Shown here: positions 1 to 11,343 of the stretch, piece after piece
Numbering within the stretch: the first letter of the stretch is position 1
Layout of the letters: each line of letters opens with the position of its first letter
Source: Tetraselmis striata
Taxonomy: Eukaryota; Chlorophyta; Chlorodendrophyceae; Chlorodendrales; Chlorodendraceae
Assembly: GCA_006384855.1 (NCBI GenBank)
Contig: VCJN01000891.1
Span: forward strand, 1-64,000
Direction: 5' to 3'
DNA: 64,000 bases
Position numbers and translations under genes: made by a program
Notes under the pieces: model-generated
What the model was told of the DNA's origin: nothing
Database searches by the model: none
What the model saw: only the letters and a program-made list of their open reading frames with translations

Positions 1-1107
1 ATGTAGTCTGCACCACTTTATGTGTATAGTCACCTTTCCCAATATCCCCCATATACATAGCAGAATTGACGCCGAGACGTCCCCCCTCCCCATAAACCCA
101 TAAGAGAAAGCATCTACCCGCCGGCTTTCCAGCACCTGTCCATGCGGCTCTTAAGACTCCTAAGTGACCACTACGTAAATCAGTCTCAAAGGCAAGATTT
201 TTGGCACAGTGTAAATAATCCCAAATAATGCGCCACCTACCACAAGCACAGGAGGCCATGGGGCAAAGTCCATAACATGCAGCAACATTTTTCGCAGGTT
301 CACACAGTTCCAGGGGCAGAATGACTCCGTGGCGCTGTTGCGGCGCTAGCCGCGCCCACTAAACTATATGTATGCCATCACTATGAAAGCAGCGTACGGG
401 GTACCAAACACCACTCTTACACGTGTCAATAAACATGCCCTGTGTTAGTTCATTCCAATACCGAATTGAGTTGTTATTGCTGGCACATTGGGGTTGTATA
501 TGGGGCGACTAACAGGGAAGCAGCTGAGCAGGAGCTCACATGACTAGCGTTTTGTTGGCCAATAGTTTGATGAACGACAGCCCGGCAGGGAGCGTCATCA
601 AAGAGCATGATGCGCGTGATGGTCTGATGGAGAGCATTGCAACACCGTCACTGATCATTGGTGACAATCTATACGCTAATATTCGAGGGGTTCAACGTCC
701 GGTACCTAAAAGAGCAGGTCGGCATGGAGCGGAGCTGCACATGACAAGCTGAGAGAATGTGCAACACAACACGCTGATTATTCCTCTCGATGCTCCAAAC
801 CTCAGAAAGAGGACTTGCCGCGATGATGATGCACATGCTTTGTGTTGGGATTGCATGCAGCATGCAGCCATCGGTTCATCCGCAACTACTAACAACATTC
901 ATGCTGATATGCATGCACATTATTTACGAAAATATTTGGCATTCAGCATCATGGATCCCGCCAATATGACGGCAACCATAGACTACAGCAATTGCGGTAT
1001 GGATTATGATGACGTGTATCCAATATCTCAGTGTACTAGGGAGGTCTGCCGTTTATTTGACGTTCGCCATGCTTGAATGACGGCCAACGGCGCACAGCCA
1101 TGGTACA
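1..1107. other. Intergenic, no gene recognised
   Basis: Moderately AT-rich DNA downstream of the minus-strand coiled-coil gene. Two open frames on the plus strand (540-752 and 759-1076) lack any recognisable motif, splice context or compositional bias typical of the real exons in this window, so they are not called. No repeat family found elsewhere in the window is seen here. Confidence 0.5.
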
Positions 1108-2105
1108 TCACTCCCCGCCTTGAATCGCCCCATCCTGCGCCGGTGAATCTCCCGCTGTTTCCGTCCGATTAGCTTCTTCAGCTTTCCCCACCGCTTCTGG
1201 CTCCGACTCGCCGCGGCCCTTTGCAGCCGCTCCGCCCCGGCCTGGACCCGCATCCTCATCACCAGCCTCTATACTCGTGGCCGCTGGGGACCCTACTGCC
1301 GCTCCCCCGGGCAGCTCAGCTCCCTTCTCCTCCGCACTCTCTCCAGCCTCCTCCTCCCCAGCACCCCCCACCACGGCAGCGGCAGGCACGCCCTCCCCAA
1401 CCCCGTCTGGACCCTCCTCCGATGGATCCCCAAGCGGCGCATCCGTCTCTTCCACTGATCTCAGCGTAGGCGCACCAGCAGCGCTGCTCAGCTCCTCTGC
1501 CGCCCGTGGCGCGATGGATGCTCCCAGGGAAATTGACACCTCAACCGCAGGGGTTCCACTCCCCGCCGGCAGCTCCCCCTCAGCATCCACACCCGCTGCT
1601 ACGGCCCCATGCCGCTGGGCCTCTGACGCCGCTGGCTGGGATGTCCCAGCTGGTGGGCCCTTGTTGGTTGCGTTGCTTGCCCGGATGCGCTCCAGCCGCG
1701 CCGTAAGCTCGGTGATCTGCGCCTGCACATTGGCCTGCTTCTGGCGCACCTCGGCCACCTCGGCCCGTTTATGGTTCAGATCCTCCTTGGAGTACTCCAG
1801 ATTGGCCATGGCGGCCTTCACCTGTGCGGCCCCAGCCGTTGTCAACATGCGAAATTCGCGCACAGTTGTAGCGGATGCGGTGCGTGCGGTGACGGCATAC
1901 AGTGCTCCAGCGATTTAAGAGAAAGGGACAGACAGTGTTAACATTTACGGCAGAGAGCACCGTAGGCAGATAGCAGCTTCCTCCAACAGTTCCTATACAT
2001 GTTCAAATTGTTAATATATGTGAAAGGGAATAATAGTGTTTAAGGGAAACATCTAGGAACCATGAAATCCCATATGAGTTTTGGTGGTAAACGCCCAGGC
2101 CCGGA

Positions 2106-2137
<32 letters not shown>

Positions 2138-3213
2138 TTGCCTGCGATCGAAGGGAAGGCAGCCGCGACTGCGTGTTGGACGCCGCCAGGGCCGTCTCTT
2201 CCCAGTACGCCAGCCGCTCCAGCAGCTCCACCTCCGCCGCCTGCAGCGCCGCCAGCTCGTCCTGTCGCGCGGCGGAGGCGGTCGCGGAGGCGCGCGCTGT
2301 CGCGAGCTCCCGAGTGAGCGCCTCCACGGTGCGCTCGCGCGACTCCACTTCCTGCACGCTAGCCAGCTGTGGGCGCAGCTCCACCAGTGCGCGACGCAGC
2401 AGGGCCGCCTCGCCCTGCGCGTCCTTGATCCGGCCGCTCAATTCCGTGCCAGCGCGACAGCAAGCCAAGCAGCTCGCGCGCGTCGGCGGCAGTCAGCGAC
2501 GCGCACATCCCCCGCTTCTGCCGTGCTGAGAGCGCGGCGTCGCTTGTCGGGCGCCGGCTGACTGTGATCCCCGCAAGCAGCGGATCCACCGGAGCGACGC
2601 CCCCATCGCGTTCGGCCTGCCCCAGCCTCGTCGACCAGACGCCCGCCTCGAGCAGGAAGGCGCAGCCCGGGTCGGCGGCCATAACCGCCAGCACGTCCTC
2701 ACCCGCCGCCGCAAGCCTTGCCCCTTGGCCGTTGGCGCTCAGCAGCGCGACCAGCGCAAACGTGCCTTGCCCCACTTCCCAACTCCGCGCCAGTAGGCCG
2801 GCCGCCAGGTCCACGGCCACCAGCGTCGCCTCACGCAGGCGGCGGACCACGTCGTACAAAACGCGGGCGGCCGGCTCGGCGGGCCCGCCTGGCGTCATCG
2901 CGCGCAGGCAGCCCTCCACCCCGCCGACGCCGCTGTACGGCACCGCGCCGCCGAGCGCACCGACAGCGTCGCGGAGGTCGGGGAACGCTGCATCGCGATC
3001 GTCCAGCGCGGCATCCAGGATCGCGAGCACGTCGGTGGGCTCCAGCAGCGTGCGCAGCTCGTCGGCGGCCGGCATGCCGGGTGACATGCCTGGCGACACC
3101 GGAATGCCGCGCGTCAGGGTGCCCGCCGGCGCGCTGTACCGCCACTCGTCCAGCTGACTCGAGTGCCGCGGCACGCTGAGCGCTGGAAGCTTGGCATGTG
3201 CTGGCTTCGACAT
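1108..3213 (-). CDS. Unrecognised coiled-coil protein, two exons, one-base frame break
   Basis: I do not recognise the family. The proposed start is the ATG at 3211-3213 (MSKPAHAKLPAL). Exon 1 runs 3213-2142 and exon 2 1821-1108, ending in TGA. Exon 1 begins with an Ala/Leu-rich helical part (about 250 residues). It continues, in a different frame, as a clear coiled coil around 2150-2450 (heptad-like text such as VEALTRELATARASATASAA). Exon 2 opens with another coiled coil (VKAAMANLEYSKEDLNHKR) and then becomes a Gly/Ala/Glu/Pro-rich acidic tail. Exon 1 is 1,072 nt, one base more than a whole number of codons; the switch lies near 2440-2470, so a +1 insertion (real or sequencing error) is the simplest reading. 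The intron donor appears to be GC (CAG/GCAAGC), followed at once by a 29-base sense-strand C run. Predicted length about 594 residues. A structural or ciliary scaffold role would be a guess. Confidence 0.5.
2108..2136. repeat. 29-base G/C homopolymer in intron
   Basis: A run of 29 G on the plus strand, so 29 C on the sense strand of the minus-strand gene, beginning five bases after the putative GC donor at 2141. It belongs to the donor-proximal C-tract pattern described in the findings. Confidence 0.95.
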
Positions 3214-3674
3214 TGTTGCGGCTATATGGAGGAGTGGGTCGGCTGGTGGAAGAGCGCCTGCGGCGGGTTGCTGTTGTGAGGGACTTAGGGGTGGCGATGA
3301 TGGAGCGCTGGCACGGTGTTGAGTACGAAGATACTGGTACCTGCAGCCACCAGGTGTCAGCACCGCGTGAACTCCCGGATGATAGAAGACGATCGCCGCC
3401 GGTGAGAGCAGTGGCCAGACGCCAGCTACTTATATAGATTACTTACATGAGCTAATCCTTAGCAGCAGAAGCCGATATCGGAGATCACCAAAATATACCA
3501 GCTACTATACCACTGCTAATATTGTATTTATTGTTCACATAATTTCGCATATAGCGGTACGTCTGTACTCTCTTGTACCTGCTGTAAAAGCTGTGTAAGC
3601 GGGATACGCAGGCTAACTACATGAGCTAGCAGCAGAAGGCGATATCGGAAATCGCAGGCTAACACTTGAAAATC

Positions 3675-4682
3675 CCCGTTTGTATGGGTTCCCTGGTCGG
3701 TCCAACCATCAGACCCGGGAACTTATGCTGACTCGGGCGCTCAGTGGTAGAGCGAGTGACTGCGAGTACGTAAGTCGGCGGCTCGAGACCGGCCGGGCCG
3801 TGAGAGCTTAGTCGTCACTGCATATTCGTACCGGTACTGTCTCATCTCGTAACAAAGACGCAGTGATTCAGTGCCGGGGTACGTCGCGCATGGAATGAGG
3901 ACCTGAAAAATGGGCCAACGTGCGGATAGGCGGGCTGGTCCCAGCTCGCCTAGGCCGTCTGTCCGGATTACGAGTACCTGTACCCGTAATACCGGCAAAA
4001 CCTTTAACACCTTGTTCGTATGAGTTCCCTGGTCGATACCACCATCAGACCCGGGAACTTATGCTGACTCGGGCGCTCAGTGGTAGAGCGAGTGACTACG
4101 AGTATGTCAGTCGGCGGCTCGAGACCGGCCGGGCCGTGAGAGCTTAGTCGTCACTGCATACTCGTACCGGTACTGTCTCATCTCGTAACAAAGACGCAGT
4201 GATTCAGTACCGGGGTACGTCACGAATCGAATGAGGACCTGAAAAATGGGCCAACGTGCGGATGGGCGGGCTGGTCCCAGCTCGCCTAGGCCGTCTGTCC
4301 GGATTACGAGTACCTGTACCCGTAATACCGGCAAAACCTTTAATCCCTCGTTCGTATGAGTTCCCTGGCCGATACCACCATCAGACCCGGGAACTTATGC
4401 TGACTCGGGCGCTCAGTGGTAGAGCGAGTGACTACGAGTATGTAAGTCGGCGGCTCGAGACCGGCCGGGCCGTGAGAGCTTAGTCGTCACTGCATACTCG
4501 TACCGGTACTGTCTCATCTCGTAACAAAGACGCAGTGATTCAGTACCGGGGTACGTCACGAATCGAATGAGGACCTGAAAAATGGGCCAACGTGCGGATA
4601 GGCGGGCTGGTCCCAGCTCGCCTAGGCCGTCTGTCTGGATTACGAGTACATGTACCCGTAATACCGGCAAAACCTTTACAAG
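3675..4682 (+). repeat. Three tandem 336-bp tRNA-headed SINE units (family A)
   Basis: The D-arm-like motif GCTCAGTGGTAGAGC begins at 3739, 4075 and 4411, an exact 336-base period, and the units differ by only a few bases. About 41 bases after it comes GGCTCGAGACC, one mismatch from the tRNA B box GGTTCGAnnCC. The A-to-B spacing fits an internal RNA polymerase III promoter. The anticodon stem cannot be folded properly, so this is a tRNA-derived SINE head, not a working tRNA. The body carries no ORF. A reverse copy lies at about 62,340-62,650. Confidence 0.75.
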
Positions 4683-5040
4683 GTACATCCCTTGTCCGCT
4701 CGGTAGAGCGGTCGTCTCGTGTGCGAGAAGTACCGGGTTCGATTCCTGGCCGATGTATTTCGGCAATATCGGCTCGGCGTGTCCCGGGTTTACTCGGTTG
4801 ATGCATTAGCCCTTCGGGGTTCGAATGAGGCAATGGTCTATGGGCTATGCCAGACCTACGACTGCAGTTGGCGCACGAGGTCAAGTGCTGGGGCGGCTTC
4901 GGCCGATGTCCCGGGGCGAACTTTACTTTTAACACTTGAAAATGATGCTCCGCCAGACCTACCGTACGACTGCAGTTGGCGCATGAGGTCAAGTGCCGGG
5001 GCGGCTTCGGCCGATGTCCCGGCGCGAACTCTACACTTTA
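4683..5040 (+). repeat. tRNA-derived SINE (family B) with duplicated tail
   Basis: The head contains GCTCGGTAGAGCGG and, downstream, CCGGGTTCGATTCCTGG, a perfect T-arm including the B box. The body ends in ...GGTCAAGTGCTGGGGCGG... CCGGGGCGAA. The tail is duplicated: about 4850-4925 and 4955-5035 are near-identical. Related copies lie on the minus strand at 47,690-47,965 and 62,092-62,340. It directly follows the SINE-A array, and the same A-then-B order recurs at 62 kb, so A and B may travel as a dimer. Confidence 0.7.
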
Positions 5041-5437
5041 CTCTTGTACGTGTAGTCGCTAAATTATTACAGGGTACAGGTGTAGGTCGCTAGTCATCAC
5101 AAGTCCCTTAATCATATTGCGCCGACTTGCTGATGATGATGTACGTACGTGGAACGATGCCCGCTGTATGGATATGCTGATGAGTATTGTTAGTAATAGC
5201 CGACACTGTATGTGTAGGAATAATCACGGAACATACAATTTAACGACGTGATGTTTCTTGATGATAAAAATGCAGACGACGATGACAGCGCATATCAGCG
5301 CAGCACGGATCGCCCGAAAATATAAAGAACTGATAATGATGTTCTAAGTCGGCGGAGCATGCTAAGTTGGCAGCGGACCGGGCGTCTTCCGCCCCAGTGC
5401 AGGGTGTTCACCGGTACTACCCTTTTGTGGTTGAGGA

Positions 5438-5797
5438 CCGCGGCCGACTCGGGAAGTCCGCTTTGACTGTGGTCTACATCTTCGCGGTGCTGTTGGCTGT
5501 GCGCAACTTCCCTGGCGGTCCTTCCGCCCCGACCTCTTGCTTTCTTCGTGGTCAATCCGTTCAGGCACTTCGAAACTTTGTCGCCGGTCAACCTGCTGAG
5601 TTCCGCCGTCACCTGTCGCGCACACGGCGGGGGCTGTTGCAGCTGGTCTCGGCTTGCGTGCATGGTACCCTGGGCGGCATTCTCTCTGCCGGTGTGCAGA
5701 TGGCCAAGTCTGATGCGTGTGCTCGTGCCCACTCTGCGTCTTCTCATGTTACTGCTTCCACCCCGCAGTCGCTTTAGAGGACCTTTCTGATTGCCTT
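5438..5797 (+). repeat. Repeat E copy 1, possible element-encoded ORF
   Basis: This stretch is about 80 percent similar by eye to 61,554-61,900. An open frame 5367-5777 covers it (136 residues). The part reading TSCFLRGQSVQALRNFVAGQ is conserved at protein level in copy 2, but there in a frame shifted by a four-base indel. It may be a decayed element protein of unknown family. It ends just before the right inverted repeat of the surrounding element. Confidence 0.5.
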
Positions 5798-6326
5798 TTA
5801 TTCTGGTGATTTCCGATATCGCCTTCTGCTCCTAGCTCATGTAATTGTTTTTTGATTATCGGTCAGCGCCGGCGCAGTAAAAGTAATAAGGTAAGAACTG
5901 ATACAGTATCGGCCGAAGCGCCGACGCGTATCTCGATAAATTTTTATCGCTACCATTAGTCGCTACATCGTCGTCGCTACCGTACCATGCAAGTAGCCCT
6001 AATAAGACGCCATGTAAGGTTTGTTTCATACCACGGTTCGCGTGCCGCCCTAGCCGCGTGCCGCCCTAACGATACGCGATATCGTGCTGCCACGTAGCCG
6101 GTGGCATTGGGCGAATAAGCGCACGCGTGCCGCCGCAAAAAACAGCATTTCATACATACGCGCAGCGGCGGAAACGCGCTGCATATGTCCCCCGTGCCCG
6201 CAGCCCGCCTCTCCACCTCCCGCCAGAATGCGTCCTCCCCGTCTTCACCCCCACCCCGAGGCGCCCGGTTTAGCACTACTGTACTCTACCGCGTACCCGT
6301 AGTCGGACTCCGACGGCGAGTGCGAC

Positions 6327-6827
6327 TCAGATGACGAGGAGGGCGTGAAAGTGCCCCTGGCACTGGCGACAGCGGTGCTGCGACCGGGTGTAGTCGATAA
6401 GCGTCACGACTTTGCACCCCGTGACGCAGCAGTCGCGAAGCCCATCGTTGTGTTGGACTTCGTCCTCGTCGGAACCTCCATCGCCATCGCGCCCTCCAGA
6501 CTCCCACTGCAATTCAGGGTCTGCCTCCTCGATACGCTGCATACGGCTGTCTGGGCTGAGCCCTAAGCGGTCGTCCAGACGGTCTACTGGGGAGCGATCA
6601 GCTGCGCCAGATGCCCGAGCGCGCGGGATGGCGGGTGACCGCCTCACATCTCCGGCAGCGGCCCGGTCTGAATGCGGCGTAGGCATGTTGGGAGGACGGT
6701 TGGTTGCCTCCCCGCCGTCCTTTGCAAACGGTGAACGGGAACACCATGAGGGTGGAGCGAGCAAGTGCGGGTTGAGAGCAATTGCACGCTCCGGCAGCGG
6801 TAAATGATATACCTCACCCCGGAACAT
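6327..6827 (-). CDS. Possible Cys/His-rich ORF inside Mutator-like element
   Basis: An open frame of 166 codons. Its C-terminal part is acidic and then rich in Cys and His: CCVTGC, then HRCRQCQGHFH, a plausible zinc-binding arrangement. On the opposite strand 6305-6566 an overlapping frame begins with an acidic SDSDGECDSDDEEG stretch, so the coding strand is uncertain. I do not recognise the family. It could be captured host sequence, a relic of element protein, or chance. Confidence 0.22.
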   Translation of the reverse strand: MFRGEVYHLPLPERAIALNPHLLAPPSWCSRSPFAKDGGEATNRPPNMPTPHSDRAAAGDVRRSPAIPRARASGAADRSPVDRLDDRLGLSPDSRMQRIEEADPELQWESGGRDGDGGSDEDEVQHNDGLRDCCVTGCKVVTLIDYTRSQHRCRQCQGHFHALLVI

Positions 6828-6851
6828 ATAAACGCTCTCAAAATTCTGGGT

Positions 6852-6918
6852 AGCAAGGCGGCACGCGTGTACGGGGCATTTTTAAAAAAAATGCCCCGTA
6901 CACGCGTGCCGCCTTGCT
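6852..6918. repeat. Perfect palindrome, 32-bp arms, 3-nt spacer
   Basis: The arm 6852-6883 (AGCAAGGCGGCACGCGTG... GGGGCATTTTT) is the exact reverse complement of 6887-6918, with AAA between. The arm carries the GGCGGCACGCG motif that is also repeated in the TIRs of the surrounding element. It would form a very stable hairpin or cruciform. Confidence 0.95.
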
Positions 6919-7051
6919 GTTGGGGGCGTGCGCGAATTTTCATAATGGCCCCCGCGGCCCGGTCGACGTGGCGCGCTCCGGTACGAGTACTAGGGCGGCA
7001 CGCGGCTAGGGCGGCACGCGGACCGTGGTATGAAACGGGCCTAAGACGCCA

Positions 7052-7508
7052 ACGAACGACGAACGACGCCGACAGCTGATGCGCACTTCTGATGCTGCCG
7101 CGCAGTGCCACCACTACAATCGCCCGACCCGGGACCAGTACTATTCGGTATATTATCGGGTACATTTCAAGTTTAGAATCCTTACTCGTTGACCTACGTG
7201 ATCAACGCGACTGATGGTAGAGTACTGGTACTGTACTCGTTGGGCTTTCAGTGCGACGAGAGCGAATGATGCATGTGATGGCACCGCTGGCCGGCCTGGG
7301 CACGCGTCATACCAGCACGCGTCGCTGAACCCGCCCCGGAACAGGTGCAGGTCAAAGCACCGGAGGTCCGCATCGGCGGGCGATGCTGGGCCGCCTCCCC
7401 CCCAGGGTACTGATACTCTCTCGCCGCGTCGCACGGGTCCCCTTCGCGGTCCGCCCCGTTGGCCGGCGATCGCACGCGAGGGCCGCTGCTGCCCAGACAG
7501 ACGGCGCG
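7052..7508 (+). promoter_or_regulatory. Upstream region of the TatD gene
   Basis: 457 bases between the Mutator-like element and the TATDN1-type start codon. It should hold the promoter and 5' leader, but no TATA box or other motif can be identified with confidence. The element's right TSD ends only about 460 bases upstream of the start. Confidence 0.3.
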
Positions 7509-10500
7509 ATGAGGTTCATAGGTGAGCTGGCCGGCGCTATGCTACAAGTGCCAGAGCGCGACATTCCCGCGTGTTGGTCCGTGGCAGGCGACGCGGCGGG
7601 AGGAGGGGAGGCGGCAAGGCTCTCGCACGGAAAAAACCCTCTATTTCGATACCGCTAATTGGCAGGACCTTTACTCTGGGTTACAACACGACTCGAAATG
7701 AATGTGTACGGGCCTATGTTTACCAGGTACACACTACTTTTGGGACCTGGTCATGCTTCTCAGCCACCCCTTCGGGCTTGGCATGTTTCCCCACACCATA
7801 CCATCTCAAGCCCCCCCCCTCCCCCCCCCCCCCCCCCCTCCCCCCCGGCGCGCGGCGCGCCCCCAATCCGCGCGCGATGTGCTTGCCGACGCAGACATTG
7901 GCGCAAACCTGCTGGACGAGATGTACAAGGGGCGCTACAACGACAAGGAGTACCACGCGCCTGACCTGCCTGCGGTACTGCAGCGCGCCTGGGACGCAGG
8001 TGAGGGGAGCCTGATCCCCCCCCCCCCCCCCCCCCTCCAGGCCCCGACCATGCGCAGCCGGCCCTTGGCTTGAGGCCGCGACCCGCGCGTTCCCCGTGAT
8101 GGTACACTGCGGCCTTTTGTAATATGGGCCGCTGCGGCCGGCGCGAACACTGCTGCGAATAAGAACCTACTGCCCTACCTGTCAGAGGTCAAATGTAGAC
8201 ATCACTATGGCGGGCTATAGTGAGCGCATATGGGTTGCATGCACAGCCAATTCTATCGAGGGGCATTTATGACGCGGGTGATTATGAATAGGGTTCTCAT
8301 AGGTGCGTCGGCGCACCGGTATACACACACATGCCATCCATGGCGGCCATCGTACAATTACTCCGCATTTTAAACACGCCTTTGTAAGCATCATTGAGGC
8401 AACTTAATTCGAATGCGATATCAGGCACCTTGACTTGACCGATGGAGCACATACTACACCTGATTCCGATAAACATACCCAGCAACTCAGTGGCCACGGT
8501 GGTTGCTTGGAGCCATGTGACTCCCGTGCTTACCCCCTCCCCCCTTCTGCCACTGGCCCCGGGCATAGGCATGGAGCGCATGATCATCACGGCGGGCAAT
8601 CTGGAGGAGGCCAAGGCGGCGCTGGAGCTGGCCCGGACCGATGGTGCCCATCCCCCCCCCCCCCCCCCCCCCCCCAATTGCTTGCTAGCCAGATGTGCAT
8701 GAGCTCACCTTCCCCAGGGTTGTGTGTATGTACTCTTAAGTTGCGCTGTTCAACTTGAATTGATTAGGCCAACTTTATTAAGGTTAGTTCACTTAAGTGA
8801 CCCTCATAATTCACGGAGCTTTTGGGGGTCACGTAATTATACCAAATGCACCGGGTTCGACGTAAGTCGGCTTAATCCCCCACTTGAGTGTCAAACAGAA
8901 CTTCACTATGGTTATGTTATAAACGGGAGCATGACTTGGCAAAATTGTTCAGGTAAGAAGCTCAAAATGGACTTACGCACAACTCTGACCCCCCCCCCCC
9001 CCCCTCTCCTCCCACCCGATTTTCCCCCTCCTTTTCCTCGTTTCCTCGGGGGACACGTCCCTTGCAGAGCGGCTGTTCTGCACGGTGGGCGTCCACCCCA
9101 CGCGCTGCTCCGAGCTCGCGGCCGCCGAGGGCGGCGAGGCGGCGTATCTGGACCAGCTGCGGCAGGTCATTGCGGAGGGGAAGGCGGAGGGGAAGGTGGT
9201 GGCGCTGGGGGAGTGCGGGCTGGGTGTGCGCCCCTCCCCTTCCCCCACTCCCCTCCCCTGCACGCATGCGGCGGTACCAGGCATCGAGTGCCGCCCGGCG
9301 CGGCAACACTCACACCGCAACTACGGACCCGCCCTACCTGCCAGAGGGCAAATGCAGACAAAACTCTAGCGGAACTGTAGCGGATGTTCTTATAGGTTGC
9401 ACGCAAGCCCAATCTGAGGCTCATACTAAGGGCTCTTAAATGTGCGTTGGCCGAAGCGCTAGTAGAGGAGGCAAAGCAGATGATGCAGGGATGTCATGAG
9501 ATCGATTGCTGTGCAGGGTTGGAATCCGATAAGTGCGGTAGGAAGCCGGGTGTCTACACGAGCTGCCCCTGGTTGGCAGCGGCATTGACACAGCTGCCCC
9601 CCACCGATCGTGCAGACTACGACCGGCTGCACTTTTGCGACATGGACACGCAGCGGCGCGGCTTCCGCGCGCAGCTGGCGCTGGCGGCGGAGGCGGAGCT
9701 GCCCATGTGCGGGCCCGATGCGCCCGGCGCGCCCTCCCCCCCCTCCCCTCTCCCTCCCCTCCCCTGCCTGCTTGCCTGCGTAGCTGAGGCATGCGCAGCT
9801 GCGACCTGATAACCTGAGGGCCCTACTCACAAATATGCATTACTGCTCATAGAGGGAGAGAAAGAGAGGCAGAGAGGCAGGAAGGAACCTTACATAGAGC
9901 TGTAGGTGGTTAGAGGGGATCACCGCCCTCCAGTTGGGCAAGCAGCTGAATCCCTATGATGTGCCCTGGTAGCATTTCCCCAGGCGGACACCCCCAGGGG
10001 CGGGCTTTATGGTGTTGGTTTAAGCAGAGGTCCTAGAGGCGAGTGCGCCAGAGCTGCAGGAAGGCTCGCTTAATTCATTACTAGGCGCGCAAACTAGGAG
10101 AAGCAGGCGACACTCGAAGCACGGCATTGTCGTCTTCGCTGCCCCCCTCGCGCTTTGATGACCACTTTCGCGCTCCAGCGTCGCTCCACCTGTCCACTGC
10201 CCCGGCTATTGCTTTTCCCCCGGGTGGGGCTGGGGGTGCAGTAGGCGCTGAGTAGCTGGGACCAGCATTGGATACCCCCCCCCCCCCCCCCCCCCAAAAG
10301 AAAAAGAGAGCCTCTGACTACTTATGCGTATATACTCATACTTCTGTGGAGGGGTATATTGATACATTAGAGGCCATCAGAGGTCTCTATCATACAGGTG
10401 TGTGTGTGTGTGTGGGTGGGTGTGGGTGTGTATGTGGGTGTGTGTGTGTGTTCATACTCGGCCAATACGCCTATAACAACCCTTATTGAAAGCCTCAGAT

Positions 10501-11311
10501 TGGTCTTGCATGCAACATGTAAGACCATTCCCTATAGTTCCGCTATCGTGCCGTATACATTTGACCTCTGGCAGGCACGGCGGGTTTTTATTCGCAGCAG
10601 TGTTCTTGTATCACCGCTCCGGCGCCCGTACACATAGGGCGGCTGTCACTGCTACTGCTGCTGCTGCTGCTGCTGAAAATTCCGATGCGTAGCTGCGGGT
10701 CATTCTACGTAGCTACTGTTATCACACTGCTCCCTATGCGCTGCGATGGCGCAGGTTTCTCCACCTCAGAGCGGCGGCGGATGACTTTGTGAGCATCTGC
10801 AATGAGGCAAGCGCCCCCCCCCCCACTGCCTCCTCCACCCCATGCCCCAAGGCTCACACTCCTCGCACCCGCCAGTCGTGTTGTTGCCGTCCCGGTTGTA
10901 AAACATTGAGGAAAAAAACTCAGTTGGAGGTCGAATGAAGACAAAGCTATAGAGGAACCGAAATGCGAGGTTTACGGTCACGGGTTCCCATGGGTGCGCC
11001 GGGAGCCGTGAGTAATAGTAATAGTATGTTGGGATTCGTGATGTAATGGTAGACATGGGCGTGAAGGAAATAATATGCTTATTTTAGATACGGCTGCCGG
11101 CGCATCTAGTATGAGAGCCCATGAATAGGCCTCCGATCAGGCTTGGATCGGGATCCCTATACATACATTTGCTGCAGTTCTGCCATAGTTTTGTCCACAT
11201 TTGACCTCTGGCAGGGCAGGGCAGGTTTTTCTCCGCAGTGCCTTTATAACCGCGCCGGCGCCCTTACTCATTTCAGATAGAGCAAGCAGTGCGTGATTAC
11301 ATTGTGCGGTT

Positions 11312-11343
<32 letters not shown>

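Larger units (their letters stand above)
3441..5846. mobile_element. Inverted-repeat-bounded element with nested SINEs
   Basis: The left end (3441-3495, TTACATGAGCTA... GATATCGGAGATCACC) is the reverse complement of the right end (5798-5846, GGTGATTTCCGATATCG... TAGCTCATGTAA), with small indels. A second, shorter copy of the left end sits at 3617-3656, itself flanked by the direct repeat GCAGGCTAAC. Between them lie three tandem SINE-A units, one SINE-B and a 360-bp repeat that recurs near 61.55 kb. The arms suggest a non-autonomous DNA element or foldback element of about 2.4 kb into which SINEs were nested. I could not define a target-site duplication. Confidence 0.55.
6003..7051. mobile_element. 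Mutator-like 1.03-kb element with 10-bp TSD
   Basis: Perfect direct repeats TAAGACGCCA at 6003-6012 and 7042-7051 flank long terminal inverted repeats, about 6018-6070 and 6990-7041. The TIRs agree over roughly 46 of 53 positions and read GTTTCATACCACGG inward. Each TIR contains a tandem duplication of CTAGGGCGGCACGCGG. A 9-11 bp target duplication with long TIRs is the hallmark of Mutator-like elements; that assignment is inference, since no transposase is visible. Inside are a perfect 32-bp-arm palindrome and an ambiguous Cys/His-rich ORF. Confidence 0.7.

Noticed and set aside
4690..4760. Possible tRNA gene (A box and perfect T-arm at the head of SINE-B)
   Set aside because: The acceptor stem and anticodon stem do not pair, and the sequence continues into a repeat body present at two other loci, so it is a tRNA-derived SINE head.
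8016..8042. CTCCAG after the C run as the acceptor for TatD exon 3
   Set aside because: The following sequence does not continue the TatD fold; the acceptor at 8568 gives the conserved text [15 protein letters not shown] in phase.
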